Numbered from the stretch's first letter, positions 1 through 8,180 are shown. The stretch: 64,000 nucleotides of DNA from Algoriphagus aquimarinus (GCF_900112005.1 NZ_FOKK01000003.1:186001-250000), one strand, 5' to 3'. The notes: generated by a model from the letters alone, not told the origin. Numbers and translations: made by a program.

Positions 1-269
1 TACACTTCCACCATGATGTGTATACTAGAACTTCCTGTATAAATCACAGAGCAATCTACCTTGATTACCTCACCAATATTGATGGGTTTGTAGAACCGAA
101 TACCACCCACATAGACAGTCACGCAGTAGCTTTCCGACCATGTTCTGGCGCAAGTGTAAGCAGCCTGATCTATCCATTTCATCACGACTCCTCCGTGTAC
201 TTTGCCACCGAAATTGATGTCCGATGGTTCGCTGATAAACTGAAAGGAGGTTTTGTGTGAGGTATCCAT
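1..269 (-). CDS. Acyl-CoA thioesterase, hotdog fold (3' end outside window)
   Basis: The reverse strand encodes the first 89 residues of a hotdog-fold thioesterase; the stop lies beyond the left edge. Visible family signs are Asn19, the Gly21-Gly22 pair, the HGG motif at residues 25-27 and Asp34 (in MKWIDQAA), which form the active-site helix and its entry in YciA/BFIT-type acyl-CoA hydrolases. These enzymes hydrolyse acyl-CoA to free acid and CoA in the cytoplasm. The ATG at 269 is the only ATG in frame after an upstream TAG, so the start is secure. The chain-length preference cannot be told from this fragment. The 130 bases between it and the next gene hold nothing recognised. Confidence 0.85.
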   Translation of the reverse strand, partial: MDTSHKTSFQFISEPSDINFGGKVHGGVVMKWIDQAAYTCARTWSESYCVTVYVGGIRFYKPINIGEVIKVDCSVIYTGSSSIHIMVEV

Positions 270-402
270 AGGTTTGAGTGGTTTTATAGCTTTGCTAAGC
301 TAAGAGATATTTAGTGTTTTCGGTGGATTCAGGCTGGTCTATTAATCTTGCGGGGAATTTTGTAAGCAAAAGGTTTCTGGCGGTTGTGCAACTCATATTT
401 GT

Positions 403-2682
403 CTACTTCCTACCACTTGCAGTCAAAGCAAATGTCTTATTTGTTAGCCCATCGATTAACTCGTTGAGTACCCAGGTATTCTTCTTTTCGCCTTCATTCA
501 ACTTCCAGTTTTTCTTTGGGTCAGCTAACATTTTTTTCACACTTAGAGGAAAGGCATCAGCGGCACGTGCATCCTCCCAAATTCTTATTGTTTTGAAAAT
601 GGCATCTTTCTCAGGGCAGTTTTCCACATCTTTTTGGTTCAGGACTAGACTGTATGTGGTTCCAAGTCCAACAGATATAGCTTGTATGTGCTCATACTGC
701 TCTACTGTTGAGTTTGCGTTTATTGGAAAATTGCCTCCCATCCCTATAGGGAAAAAATTGGCGTAGGTAACATCCCGAAGATCTTTCCCCTGGCTTGTAG
801 TGCTGCCCCATTCCCTCGTTTCCACATCATATAGGTTTTTCCCTCCGCCTACATTCCAGATGCTTTGGTAATGCCATGATCCTTCTGATAAGGTGGCACC
901 AGTAAAACGAATAGTAGGAATGCCTAGGACTTCAGCCCTTTCAAACATTTTGCGGAAAAATCGCTTAGCAGAGTAATAGCCGTGTCCATTGTTAAATAGA
1001 AATTCTTGTCCATCAAAATCATAGTAGCCTAAGCCGTTTATAAAACAGACATCAGCATAGTATTCAGCAATTTTATCCTGGAGCTGCATATTGGGAATCA
1101 ACCCATCATAGCCATAATTCAGCGTAACCTGGAGCTTATAAATAGTGTCATTGGATTGATGTTCGGTTGCTGTAGTTTCCCAATATCCACGTTTTACATT
1201 CAAAAGTCGGTAGGGCTTTTCTTGAGAGACTCCAAGATAATAGATCAGCTCTTTGCCGATTTTTATCATGTTGAGGTTCTCGGCATGTCCTTCCCAACTG
1301 GCGATTTCCTCAAGATGGGTTGGGTCATCCACGATAAGAATGGTGTCAGTTTGACTAATGTTGTTCACCAATAAACGTTTCTGCTGATAACACAAACTGT
1401 CATTTGGTAGGGGGCTAGCATCTTTTGTTCCGGGAGCTAGTGCATTGGTTATCGGCGTTCTTCCTATGCTGATTCCATGTTTTGCTGCCATCTCCGAAAA
1501 CTCCTTATGGGATTTGTTTCCAGACGTTAACTGAATGGGCTTTTTCTCAAATTGTTTTCCGTCTAGGTAGCCTTCATTTCCACGATCGGGCTTTATAAAC
1601 CCTTGGTCGTACAAACTGATTGCCTTAAAACCCATTCTTGATGTATAAGAAATGATACTATCATTCAAGCTTCCATTTGTCATCGCATCAGGCACAAAAG
1701 CGCTCGGATCTTTCACCCATTTGCCATCAATTGTTGGATAAGGCAAGCCCTCTTTCAAAACAATGTCCTGAATCACATCCAGTAAGGCGGAACTGTCTGG
1801 GCTACCCCATAAAGCAATAGAAGAACCTATAAAATCCACACCTGCCAAGGGTTGAATTTCCAGATGGTTTGGTGTATTGGCTGGCATATTGGGAATAAGT
1901 GAATAATAAACTTCTCTCTCAAATGTCCTGTCTCTGGAGTGGTAATTAATAGAGATCTGGCCTTTTTCGTCGACTAAGGCAGAGTTACCATACATGATTC
2001 TGTAGTAGGGCTCTTTATGTGCGTAAAAGGCTACATCACTAATTCCATCTCCGCCAAGGGTGAAAATTTGCCCCTCATGCAAGGAGTCAGGAAGTGGGTA
2101 GATTTCCGGGTCAGGCGAATGAATTATGTACTGAAAAGGTGCTGCATCAGCTATAGTTTCAGAAGTGCCTCCAATCGTATTGTCATCCAGTGCAAGCATA
2201 CCAATAGCATAATTGACTACCGCACTTGTGTCTCGTGCAACTCCTATGATTTCTCCAAATAGGTTTGTGATATTCGTATGGTATGGTCCCCATTGGATAC
2301 CATCGATTTCATTTCGTGGACTAAGAGACTCTAGGGTGAATTTCAGGTATTTCTCTTGCGTCGATAAGAGGACTTGAGCAACTGAACCGTTGGAATAGCT
2401 TAGTGTAATGGAGCGATCTGCTTGATTGAACTTCGCATCAACAGGTTGATAATACATTTTCTTTTTGCCATCGTAGAGCTGAAGTAATGGTGATGGTTTT
2501 TCGAGAGGACTGAATTCCCGATATGGATTTTTTGAGATATTGACCATGCTGGTGATATAGCCCTTGGGGTTGATTTCAATTTTAAAATAGTCAGTAGAAA
2601 AACTGCCCTTATCGTCGTTTGAGCAATTGAAAAGTAAAATTGTGAAAAGTAGCATTAGTATATTTCTTGCTACTTTTTTCAT
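403..2682 (-). CDS. Large exported lipoprotein of unknown function, possibly a glycoside hydrolase
   Basis: About 759 residues. An in-frame ATG lies 21 bases further upstream (2703), but the ATG at 2682 gives a textbook lipoprotein signal: MKK, a hydrophobic stretch and Cys20 in LLFNC. The mature protein would sit in the outer membrane or periplasm. I do not recognise a named family. The N-terminal third looks like beta-sandwich sequence, and the middle and C-terminal parts look like a TIM barrel of a carbohydrate-active enzyme. A conserved-looking acidic stretch, YYDFDGQEF near residue 553, resembles barrel-strand catalytic motifs of glycosidases acting on complex glycans, but this is inference. 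It stands alone, with no SusC/SusD pair beside it in the window. Confidence 0.75.
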   Translation of the reverse strand: MKKVARNILMLLFTILLFNCSNDDKGSFSTDYFKIEINPKGYITSMVNISKNPYREFSPLEKPSPLLQLYDGKKKMYYQPVDAKFNQADRSITLSYSNGSVAQVLLSTQEKYLKFTLESLSPRNEIDGIQWGPYHTNITNLFGEIIGVARDTSAVVNYAIGMLALDDNTIGGTSETIADAAPFQYIIHSPDPEIYPLPDSLHEGQIFTLGGDGISDVAFYAHKEPYYRIMYGNSALVDEKGQISINYHSRDRTFEREVYYSLIPNMPANTPNHLEIQPLAGVDFIGSSIALWGSPDSSALLDVIQDIVLKEGLPYPTIDGKWVKDPSAFVPDAMTNGSLNDSIISYTSRMGFKAISLYDQGFIKPDRGNEGYLDGKQFEKKPIQLTSGNKSHKEFSEMAAKHGISIGRTPITNALAPGTKDASPLPNDSLCYQQKRLLVNNISQTDTILIVDDPTHLEEIASWEGHAENLNMIKIGKELIYYLGVSQEKPYRLLNVKRGYWETTATEHQSNDTIYKLQVTLNYGYDGLIPNMQLQDKIAEYYADVCFINGLGYYDFDGQEFLFNNGHGYYSAKRFFRKMFERAEVLGIPTIRFTGATLSEGSWHYQSIWNVGGGKNLYDVETREWGSTTSQGKDLRDVTYANFFPIGMGGNFPINANSTVEQYEHIQAISVGLGTTYSLVLNQKDVENCPEKDAIFKTIRIWEDARAADAFPLSVKKMLADPKKNWKLNEGEKKNTWVLNELIDGLTNKTFALTASGRK

Positions 2683-2895
2683 GAATAAGGGGGTGAAAAT
2701 CATGGTATTGAGAAGGGTGTTTTGTAATGTTTTATAATACCTCTACAGGTGCTCAATCAGACTTAAAAATTACTTTAAACTATAATAGGCGCTTAGTACA
2801 AGGGTTTTTGACTTCGTAAAGTAACCAAAATGAAAATAAAAAAAAGAGTCTACCAATCAGATGTTTTCATTGAAAACGATAGCTGAGTTGATGTC

Positions 2896-3179
2896 GATCC
2901 TGCCGTTGGCACTCTGGGTTAGCTTGTTGATTTTGAATCCCCGAATTTCGCTGCGCTGTATTCGGGGTTAGGACTGGGAATGCCGTTGGCATTCGAGGGT
3001 GATATTATGAGAGAAAAATTGGACTTGCTGGGACTTGATGTTCGCTTGCGGAGTGGTAAATATCTTGCCAACGGCAAGACCAATACTTGCCCAGAATGCA
3101 ATTCTGGGTTGATTAGGGGTTATATTTATTTGAGTGCCAAAGGCACGATCGGTAGTTCGAATTCTAATTTTTCTCTGCT
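2896..3179. repeat. Composite hairpin repeat, copy A (full length plus 29-bp tail)
   Basis: A 255-bp unit runs from GATC at 2896 to GATC at 3150, followed by a 29-bp tail (3151-3179) that copy B also has just before the transposase ATG. Six short stem-loops are visible: TGCC-GTT-GGCA (2901-2911), an 8-bp stem CCCCGAAT/ATTCGGGG (2939-2967), GAATGCC-GTT-GGCATTC (2978-2994), CTTGCC-AAC-GGCAAG (3064-3078), CCCAGAAT-GCA-ATTCTGGG (3090-3108) and GTGCC-AAA-GGCAC (3134-3146). The two ends are imperfect inverted repeats of each other. Likely a REP/BIME-like element mobilised by the transposase at 4196. Confidence 0.85.
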
Positions 3180-3209
3180 TTGAAACTTTTAAATAAAGTA
3201 CGATTCAAT

Positions 3210-3620
3210 CTACTTTTTCAGATACATTTCTGGAGTTAATACTGCCAGTTCACTTTTCTTATAATCTTTCATATTTCTTGTCAAGATGATTGGAATATCA
3301 CCTTGATTTAGCGCAGCGCAGTATTGTAAAGCATCTTCAAAATCTTTGAATTCTGAGTTTAAAGCAGCCATAACAACCTTCTTGTCCATAGCTGTTATCT
3401 CTATAATTCTTAAAAGTTGTTTTAGCTTTTCTATGATTACCTCATGCTTGGCGGTTTTGCTCAGAAGGTAATAGACATTGCTGATGATGACAGGTGTGGT
3501 GTAACCTAATAGTTGCTTTGACTCACAGCGAAGAAAAACCTCTGTTGCAAATTGAGCGAAGGGTTCTCGGTCAAAGAAAAAATCAAGAATAACATCCGAG
3601 TCTATCAGTACCTTGTCCAT
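3210..3620 (-). CDS. PIN-domain RNase toxin (VapC-like)
   Basis: 136 residues spanning a whole PIN domain. Acidic residues expected to bind Mg/Mn are in place: Asp7 and Asp9 in LIDSDVILD, Asp93 and Asp96 in DFEDALQ, and Asp119 after TRNMK. PIN toxins cleave RNA, usually specific tRNA or rRNA sites. The start ATG at 3620 abuts the stop of the upstream antitoxin gene without a gap, so the two are co-transcribed and probably translationally coupled. The pair lies between two copies of the hairpin repeat, which suggests accessory DNA. The RNA target cannot be predicted. It could be a solitary PIN nuclease, but the partner gene makes a toxin-antitoxin module much more likely. Confidence 0.85.
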   Translation of the reverse strand: MDKVLIDSDVILDFFFDREPFAQFATEVFLRCESKQLLGYTTPVIISNVYYLLSKTAKHEVIIEKLKQLLRIIEITAMDKKVVMAALNSEFKDFEDALQYCAALNQGDIPIILTRNMKDYKKSELAVLTPEMYLKK

Positions 3621-3872
3621 TTACAAATGCTTTTCTTCGAGGACTTTTTTTAGCTCTTCCTTGTAATCCAAGTCTTCGGGCATTTTAAAAGAGCCCTTCA
3701 ACGATTTGACGATAGGGGTAAGCTTAGGTTTATTATCTACGCTATTCTCCTGAGTCAGGCTTTTTAGGTAATTTTCAATGATATCAGAAAGGCTACGGTT
3801 TTTATCTTTTGCGTAATCCTTAGCTTTTTGAATCACATCCTGTTCTATGGTTAAGGTGAGTTTAGTATTCAT
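3621..3872 (-). CDS. Antitoxin, ribbon-helix-helix type (DUF6364-like)
   Basis: 83 residues. The N-terminal 45 residues fit a ribbon-helix-helix DNA-binding fold: a beta strand (KLTLTIEQ) followed by helices rich in Lys, with a SLSDIIENYL segment typical of DUF6364 antitoxins of the Bacteroidota. The Lys/Glu-rich tail (about residues 46-83) would wrap the PIN toxin and block its active site. It is the first gene of the pair and ends exactly where the toxin begins. An inverted repeat carrying two ACACGTGT sites lies about 28 bases upstream, as expected for an autoregulated module. Confidence 0.8.
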   Translation of the reverse strand: MNTKLTLTIEQDVIQKAKDYAKDKNRSLSDIIENYLKSLTQENSVDNKPKLTPIVKSLKGSFKMPEDLDYKEELKKVLEEKHL

Positions 3873-3900
3873 AAGCTGTTTTTTACAAATTTAACAAGAA

Positions 3901-3947
3901 AATATTACACGTGTGTACTATTGTATTCTTACACGTGTTATAATATT
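3901..3947. promoter_or_regulatory. Probable autoregulatory operator of the toxin-antitoxin pair
   Basis: Two copies of the 8-bp palindrome ACACGTGT lie at 3907-3914 and 3931-3938, 24 bases apart start to start. The flanks extend the symmetry: AATATT before the left copy and AATATT a few bases after the right copy (with a 3-base insertion). The site ends 28 bases before the antitoxin ATG (3872), so a bound ribbon-helix-helix protein would cover the promoter. Seen directly; the binding is inferred. Confidence 0.65.
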
Positions 3948-3957
3948 CATGGTTTTA

Positions 3958-4195
3958 GATCTCCAAATTTCGCTTCGCTGTATTAGGGGTTGGGAATGCC
4001 GTTGGCATTCAATGGTGATATTATGAGAGAAAAATTGAACTTGCTGGGATTTGATGTTTGCTTGTAGAGTGGTAAATATCTTGCCAACGGCAAGACCAAT
4101 ACTTGCCCAGAATGCAATTCTGGGTTGATTAGGTGTTATATTTATTAAAGTGCCAAAGGCACGATCGGTATTTCAAATTCTAATTTTTCTCTGCT
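3958..4195. repeat. Composite hairpin repeat, copy B (left end degraded), leader of the transposase
   Basis: Related to copy A from about 3958 to GATC at 4163-4166, then the shared 29-bp tail 4167-4195 that ends one base before the transposase ATG. The left terminal hairpin is missing and the 8-bp CCCCGAAT stem is broken (its two arms read CTCCAAAT and ATTAGGGG), while the GAATGCC/GGCATTC, CTTGCC/GGCAAG, CCAGAAT and GTGCC/GGCAC hairpins are intact. The tail differs from copy A at only two positions, so copy A looks like the same leader without its transposase gene. Confidence 0.85.
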
Positions 4196-4642
4196 ATGCC
4201 ACAGTCCCTATCCAAAGTGTATTTACACATAGTTTTTTCTACTAAGTATAGAAAACCACTTATTACCCCAGGTGCCCAGCCAATTCTTCATGCTTACATC
4301 GTCACATTGGGGGCAAATCTAGGCTCATTTACAGAAGATATTTATGCTAATCCAGATCACTTACATTGGCTTTGTACATTGTCACGGACTGTCACAATTG
4401 CTGATTTGATTCAAAAAATTAAAATATCAAGTTCTAATAAAATGTCTGAGATTGGCTTAAAAGGATTTCATTGGCAAAAAGGTTATGGTGCCTTTTCGGT
4501 CAGTCAGTCCAAAGTTGGTATTGTTAAAAACTATATCCAAAACCAGGAAGAACATCATCGGAAGCAATCATTCCAAGAAGAATATATCCAGTTTTTGGAG
4601 GAGTATAAGTTGGATTATGATCCGAAATATGTTTGGGATTGA
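4196..4642 (+). CDS. Small HUH/Y1 transposase (IS200-like, REP-associated)
   Basis: 148 residues, a single Y1_Tnp domain. The start is typical (SLSKVYLHIVFSTKYR), the metal-binding HUH motif is His55-Leu-His57 in PDHLHWL, and the catalytic tyrosine is Tyr113 in VKNYIQNQEEHH. Such enzymes cut and join single-stranded DNA next to hairpins through a 5' phosphotyrosine. Hairpin repeat copies lie immediately upstream (B) and downstream (C and D), which is the layout of a REP-associated tyrosine transposase or of an IS200-type element with hairpin ends. No accessory TnpB gene is present. The frame is intact, so the enzyme may be active. Confidence 0.9.
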   Translation: MPQSLSKVYLHIVFSTKYRKPLITPGAQPILHAYIVTLGANLGSFTEDIYANPDHLHWLCTLSRTVTIADLIQKIKISSSNKMSEIGLKGFHWQKGYGAFSVSQSKVGIVKNYIQNQEEHHRKQSFQEEYIQFLEEYKLDYDPKYVWD

Positions 4643-4661
4643 CCACTGCCAGTTTATTACT

Positions 4662-4766
4662 GATCGTGCCGTTGGCACTCTGGGTTAGCTTGTTGATTTT
4701 GAATCCCCGAATTTCGCTTCGCTGTATTCGGGGTTAGGACTGGGAATGCCGTTGGCATTCGAGGGA
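4662..4766. repeat. Composite hairpin repeat, copy C (left half only)
   Basis: Begins with GATC and the perfect GTGCC-GTT-GGCAC hairpin, continues through the CCCCGAAT/ATTCGGGG stem and the GAATGCC/GGCATTC hairpin, then stops matching after about 4766. It starts 20 bases after the transposase stop. The stretch TTTATTACTGATCGT just before and at its left end is shared, with one gap-free alignment, by copy D, so the pair probably arose by local duplication or by transposition into similar targets. Confidence 0.8.
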
Positions 4767-4823
4767 TTCGATATCTGATATTCTATGGTAGGTTAATAAC
4801 CATGTTTTGGCCACTTTATTACT

Positions 4824-5078
4824 GATCGTTCCGTTGGCACTCTGGGTTAGCTTGTTGATTTTGAATCCCCGAATTTCGCTGCGCTGTATTCGGGGTTAGG
4901 ACTGGGAATGCCGTTGGCATTCGAGGGTGATATTATGAGAGAAAAATTGAACTTGCTGGGAGTTGATGTTCGCTTGTAGAGTGGTAAATATCTTGCCAAC
5001 GGCAAGACCAATACTTGCCCAGAATGCAATTCTGGGTCTAAAAGAAGCGTGTTTTTTTAGAGTGTCAAAGGCACGATC
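4824..5078. repeat. Composite hairpin repeat, copy D (full length)
   Basis: A full 255-bp unit from GATC at 4824 to GATC at 5075-5078, the same length as the core of copy A. All internal hairpins are present; the right terminal hairpin carries a change (GTGTCAAAGGCAC). It lacks the 29-bp tail seen after copies A and B. It ends 20 bases before the stop codon of the next gene, so it also lies in the 3' region of that operon and could act as a transcript 3' structure. Confidence 0.85.
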
Positions 5079-5097
5079 TGTAAGAATCAATCATCAC

Positions 5098-5931
5098 TCA
5101 CCCCAAAATCTTATCAAACAACTGATGTGCTTGTTTCTCGGCTTGGGAAGAAAGAATCTTCTTTTCTGCTTTGAGCTCTTTTACCCAGTCTAGGTACTTC
5201 TTAGATACTTCCTGTTTGGTGCCTAGGAAATGTGTCAAAGACTGTAGCGACAGGTGATTGGAGTACCAAGGTTTGAGGTTGTTCTTCAGGATTCCGATTT
5301 CCTCATGTATTCCAGTGATGAAAATAGAGTTGAAACCCATCTGGATCAAGGTGTTTTCCAACATGATGATGGTTCGCAAACCTTCAAAAGTATCCTTCAA
5401 GGCTTTGCTGTCCATAGCGCCTTTATGGTCTTGATTGAAAAACTCCAGTTCTTCCTGAATGATCTGATTCACCGCGGTATGGATAGCCAGAGGTTTAATA
5501 CCTCGGCTGGCGGTCATGGCTTTTTGATGAAACTCATCCCAGCTTTTCAGTGTGCTGCCTACTATCAGATCAAAGGCATCGGTGTAAAGTTTTTTCTTAT
5601 ACTTATCCAGATGTATTCGATATCCCCCGTATTTGAAACCTAATTCTTCTTCGCGATCATTCAGGCTTTTTTCTGCGAGTTTGAAATGATGTATTTTCCG
5701 CAGGCTTCTCTTCATCTCTTTGAAATCCGAGAAGATATTAAAATTCAAGCCTTCGATTTCAAAGTGAACCTTTGCCATCAAATCTGCATAGAGTTCCAGG
5801 AACTCCATTTTCCCTAGAAGTTCTATTGCTTTCTTGGACTTGATCTGCTTTCCCAAAGCCAAAAACAGTGCTTTAGCCTCTTGGTGCTGCGATTCAAAAA
5901 GCTGAAAGACAGGGGATACTTTTGCCTGCAT
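5098..5931 (-). CDS. All-helical protein, possibly CHAD-like
   Basis: 277 residues, predicted cytoplasmic, almost wholly helical and rich in Lys and Glu, with no signal peptide. The segment from about residue 180 (KDTFEGLRTIIMLEN, then a second helix with conserved Glu and Lys) resembles the C-terminal half of CHAD domains, which bind polyphosphate, but the Arg/His clusters normally seen are weak here. The call is therefore tentative. It is the last gene of an operon with the Smr-domain protein (3-base gap) and the photolyase. Repeat copy D lies right after its stop. Confidence 0.45.
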   Translation of the reverse strand: MQAKVSPVFQLFESQHQEAKALFLALGKQIKSKKAIELLGKMEFLELYADLMAKVHFEIEGLNFNIFSDFKEMKRSLRKIHHFKLAEKSLNDREEELGFKYGGYRIHLDKYKKKLYTDAFDLIVGSTLKSWDEFHQKAMTASRGIKPLAIHTAVNQIIQEELEFFNQDHKGAMDSKALKDTFEGLRTIIMLENTLIQMGFNSIFITGIHEEIGILKNNLKPWYSNHLSLQSLTHFLGTKQEVSKKYLDWVKELKAEKKILSSQAEKQAHQLFDKILG

Positions 5932-5934
5932 AGA

Positions 5935-6885
5935 TTAGGAGATTCTGACCAAGGTAGCACCGTAGCCCCATTGATCTTTTTGCGTATCCTGAAAGTACTT
6001 AATATTTTGGAGTTGACTGAGGCGCTTGTGAATTTCTTTGCGAAGCACGCCATTTCCTATGCCATGGATAAATGTGATTTCATCCATTCCTGAAGCCATC
6101 GCCTGATCCAGATTTCTGTCAAAAGACTCCAGTTGCACACGAAGCATCTCGGAATTGCTCATTCCTTTGGGATCTGTCGCTAGCTTTTCAATATGCAAAT
6201 CAATAGATCTGGCAGGTTTAGGAGTTTTTGGAGTTTCAGATTTTGGCCTGATTTCATCCAGTTCCTGATTGAGCGCACGTATATCGAGTTCCTTGGTAGT
6301 TTGCTCTAGGGGAAAAATGTAAGCAGTTTTATCCAAGCGAGGTGCTTTGCTTAGATGCTTAAAAAACTGAGTTGCTTTCATTTTCAGCTGACGCTCAAAA
6401 GCAGGAATTGCTTTCTCCAAAGTGTTGTGAATCGGGATAAAGCGAAGTAAAAATGCTGGCCACTCATCCATTTCCTTCAGCAATCTATCATCAAATTTCT
6501 TCGCCTCACCAGGATTCAGTGTTGCTGCAAGCAGTGTGCGCTGATTAGTACCGAACACTTCCGATGCATGTGCCAAATAAGCCTGACGGCTGTCGTTGAT
6601 CAGATATAGGCTGAGACTTTGATCGTTGATAGGAACGAAAGCAAGGTAAAGTCCCTGATCTTTTGGGCCTGAAATGGGAAGAGGCGTGTCGATTTCTTTC
6701 TCTTCCACTGGCTTATCTCCAAAATGTTGCTTTTCAGCTGCATTGATTAAAACCAATTCTGATTTCAAAGCAGGAATGATGAATCCGTCCTCGATTTCTA
6801 TCTGCATTCTTCCACTAGAGGAAATTTTGCGGATTATTCCTTCTTCGTTTCCGTGAAGTAGTCTTACTCGGTCTCCGATATTCAT
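5935..6885 (-). CDS. Smr-domain (MutS2 C-terminal-like) protein with DUF2027 region
   Basis: 316 residues. The N-terminus is a small KOW/SH3-like barrel (NIGDRVRLLHGNEEGIIRK), then a DUF2027-type beta-rich region, a Lys/Pro-rich linker near residues 210-225, and a C-terminal Smr domain from about residue 225. The Smr hallmarks are DLHIEKL and FIHGIGNGVLRKEI. Smr domains bind or nick nucleic acids, and recent work links some to rescue of collided ribosomes, so the substrate here may be DNA or RNA. The start overlaps the photolyase stop by 4 bases, showing tight coupling. No MutS ATPase is attached. Confidence 0.85.
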   Translation of the reverse strand: MNIGDRVRLLHGNEEGIIRKISSSGRMQIEIEDGFIIPALKSELVLINAAEKQHFGDKPVEEKEIDTPLPISGPKDQGLYLAFVPINDQSLSLYLINDSRQAYLAHASEVFGTNQRTLLAATLNPGEAKKFDDRLLKEMDEWPAFLLRFIPIHNTLEKAIPAFERQLKMKATQFFKHLSKAPRLDKTAYIFPLEQTTKELDIRALNQELDEIRPKSETPKTPKPARSIDLHIEKLATDPKGMSNSEMLRVQLESFDRNLDQAMASGMDEITFIHGIGNGVLRKEIHKRLSQLQNIKYFQDTQKDQWGYGATLVRIS

Positions 6886-8180
6886 TGATTCAGGGCTGAT
6901 TTGTAGGTGTCGATTGCACGTTGCCTTGCAAATTTATGATCTACTATCGGTTTTGGGTACTTATCTGAGTTTATTTCAGGAATCCATTTTTTGATGTACT
7001 TCCAATTCTTGTCAAACTTCTCTTGCTGGGAGGTAGGATTGAATACCCGAAAGTAAGGTTGAGCGTCTGTGCCAGTGCCTGCTGCCCATTGCCAGCCACC
7101 ATTATTTGAGGCTAATTCGTAGTCGAGTAATTTCTCCGCGAAGTAGGTTTCACCCCATCGCCAATCGATCAAGAGATGCTTGGTGAGAAAGGAAGCCACC
7201 ACCATACGCACGCGATTGTGCATGTAGCCAGTAGTATTGAGCTCTCTCATGCCGGCATCTACGATAGGATATCCAGTTTTTCCTTCACACCAAGCAGCAA
7301 ACTCTTCTTCATTATTTCTCCAGGGAATTCGATCGTAAGCTGGCTTGAAAGCCTGATCTACCACCTGAGGATTGTATGCCAAGATCATCATGTAGAATTC
7401 CCTCCAGATCAATTCATTGAGAAAAGTAGCATTGAGTTTGGAGGCTTTTAGCGCAAGCTTTCTTATAGAAATAGTGCCAAAGCGTAAATGAATTCCTAGT
7501 CTTGAAGTTCCATTCTTGGCCGGGAAATCTCTGGTTTGACTGTAGTGTGAGATGATTTCCTCATCTGCAGTTTTAGAAGGAATGGATATTTCACTTTTTT
7601 CAAAACCGATTTCCTCCAAGGAGGGAACCTCCAAAGCCGAAGTCTGCATTAGATTTTTCCAATGCATGGGTTTGAACTCTTCCGGTATGGAAGCATTAAA
7701 CTTACTTAGCCAAACCTTGCTGAAAGGAGTGAAGACCTTGTAGAATTCTCCAGCTCCATTTAAGATCTCTCCTGGCTCGAAGATCATCTGGTCTTTATAT
7801 CGATGCAATCGAATATCCTGCTGATTTAGCAGTTTAGCGACCTTTTCATCGCGACTGGTCGCATACGGCTCATAATCTCGATTGGTGTAAACTGCGTCAA
7901 TAGAATACTCTCTAAGTAGCTCATTGAAAATGTCATCCGGATCTCCATATTTGACTAAAATCGAAGCTCCTTTTTTTTCTAATTCCTGATGAATGTGTCT
8001 GATTTGATAATGGATAAACTCCACTCTGGCATCGGCTTTATTATCTAGCTCATCGAGTATATTTTTGTCGAAAATGAAAAGGGGTAGGACATTTTCATTT
8101 TCTTTCAAAGCTTGGTATAAGCCGTGATTATCTTCTATTCGGAGATCTCTTCGAAACCAAAAAATGCTGACTTTCTTCAT
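6882..8180 (-). CDS. phrB: Deoxyribodipyrimidine photolyase / cryptochrome family
   Basis: 432 residues, the length of a class I CPD photolyase. The N-terminal Rossmann-like antenna domain opens with SIFWFRRDLRIEDNHGL; the C-terminal FAD-binding half has TSRLGIHLRFGTIS, ELIWREFYMMIL, TGYMHNRVRM near residue 318 and GGWQWAAGTGTDAQP. It repairs UV-induced cyclobutane dimers using blue light and FAD. The conserved Trp residues of the electron-transfer chain are present, which favours photolyase over a non-repair cryptochrome. It leads the operon with the Smr protein, a plausible DNA-repair grouping. The 188 bases upstream, up to the tamB stop, hold no gene. Confidence 0.92.
   Translation of the reverse strand: MKKVSIFWFRRDLRIEDNHGLYQALKENENVLPLFIFDKNILDELDNKADARVEFIHYQIRHIHQELEKKGASILVKYGDPDDIFNELLREYSIDAVYTNRDYEPYATSRDEKVAKLLNQQDIRLHRYKDQMIFEPGEILNGAGEFYKVFTPFSKVWLSKFNASIPEEFKPMHWKNLMQTSALEVPSLEEIGFEKSEISIPSKTADEEIISHYSQTRDFPAKNGTSRLGIHLRFGTISIRKLALKASKLNATFLNELIWREFYMMILAYNPQVVDQAFKPAYDRIPWRNNEEEFAAWCEGKTGYPIVDAGMRELNTTGYMHNRVRMVVASFLTKHLLIDWRWGETYFAEKLLDYELASNNGGWQWAAGTGTDAQPYFRVFNPTSQQEKFDKNWKYIKKWIPEINSDKYPKPIVDHKFARQRAIDTYKSALNQ

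Noticed and set aside
314-766. 150-codon plus-strand frame
   Set aside because: It is antisense to the large lipoprotein gene and has no family features.
2919-3101. 60-codon minus-strand frame, nearly identical to 4847-5029
   Set aside because: Both lie inside repeat copies A and D; the conservation is explained by the DNA repeat, and the frame runs through the hairpins. Not treated as a gene.
4485-4688. Second plus-strand frame over the transposase
   Set aside because: Overlaps the transposase in another frame; the HUH and Tyr motifs are in the 4196 frame.
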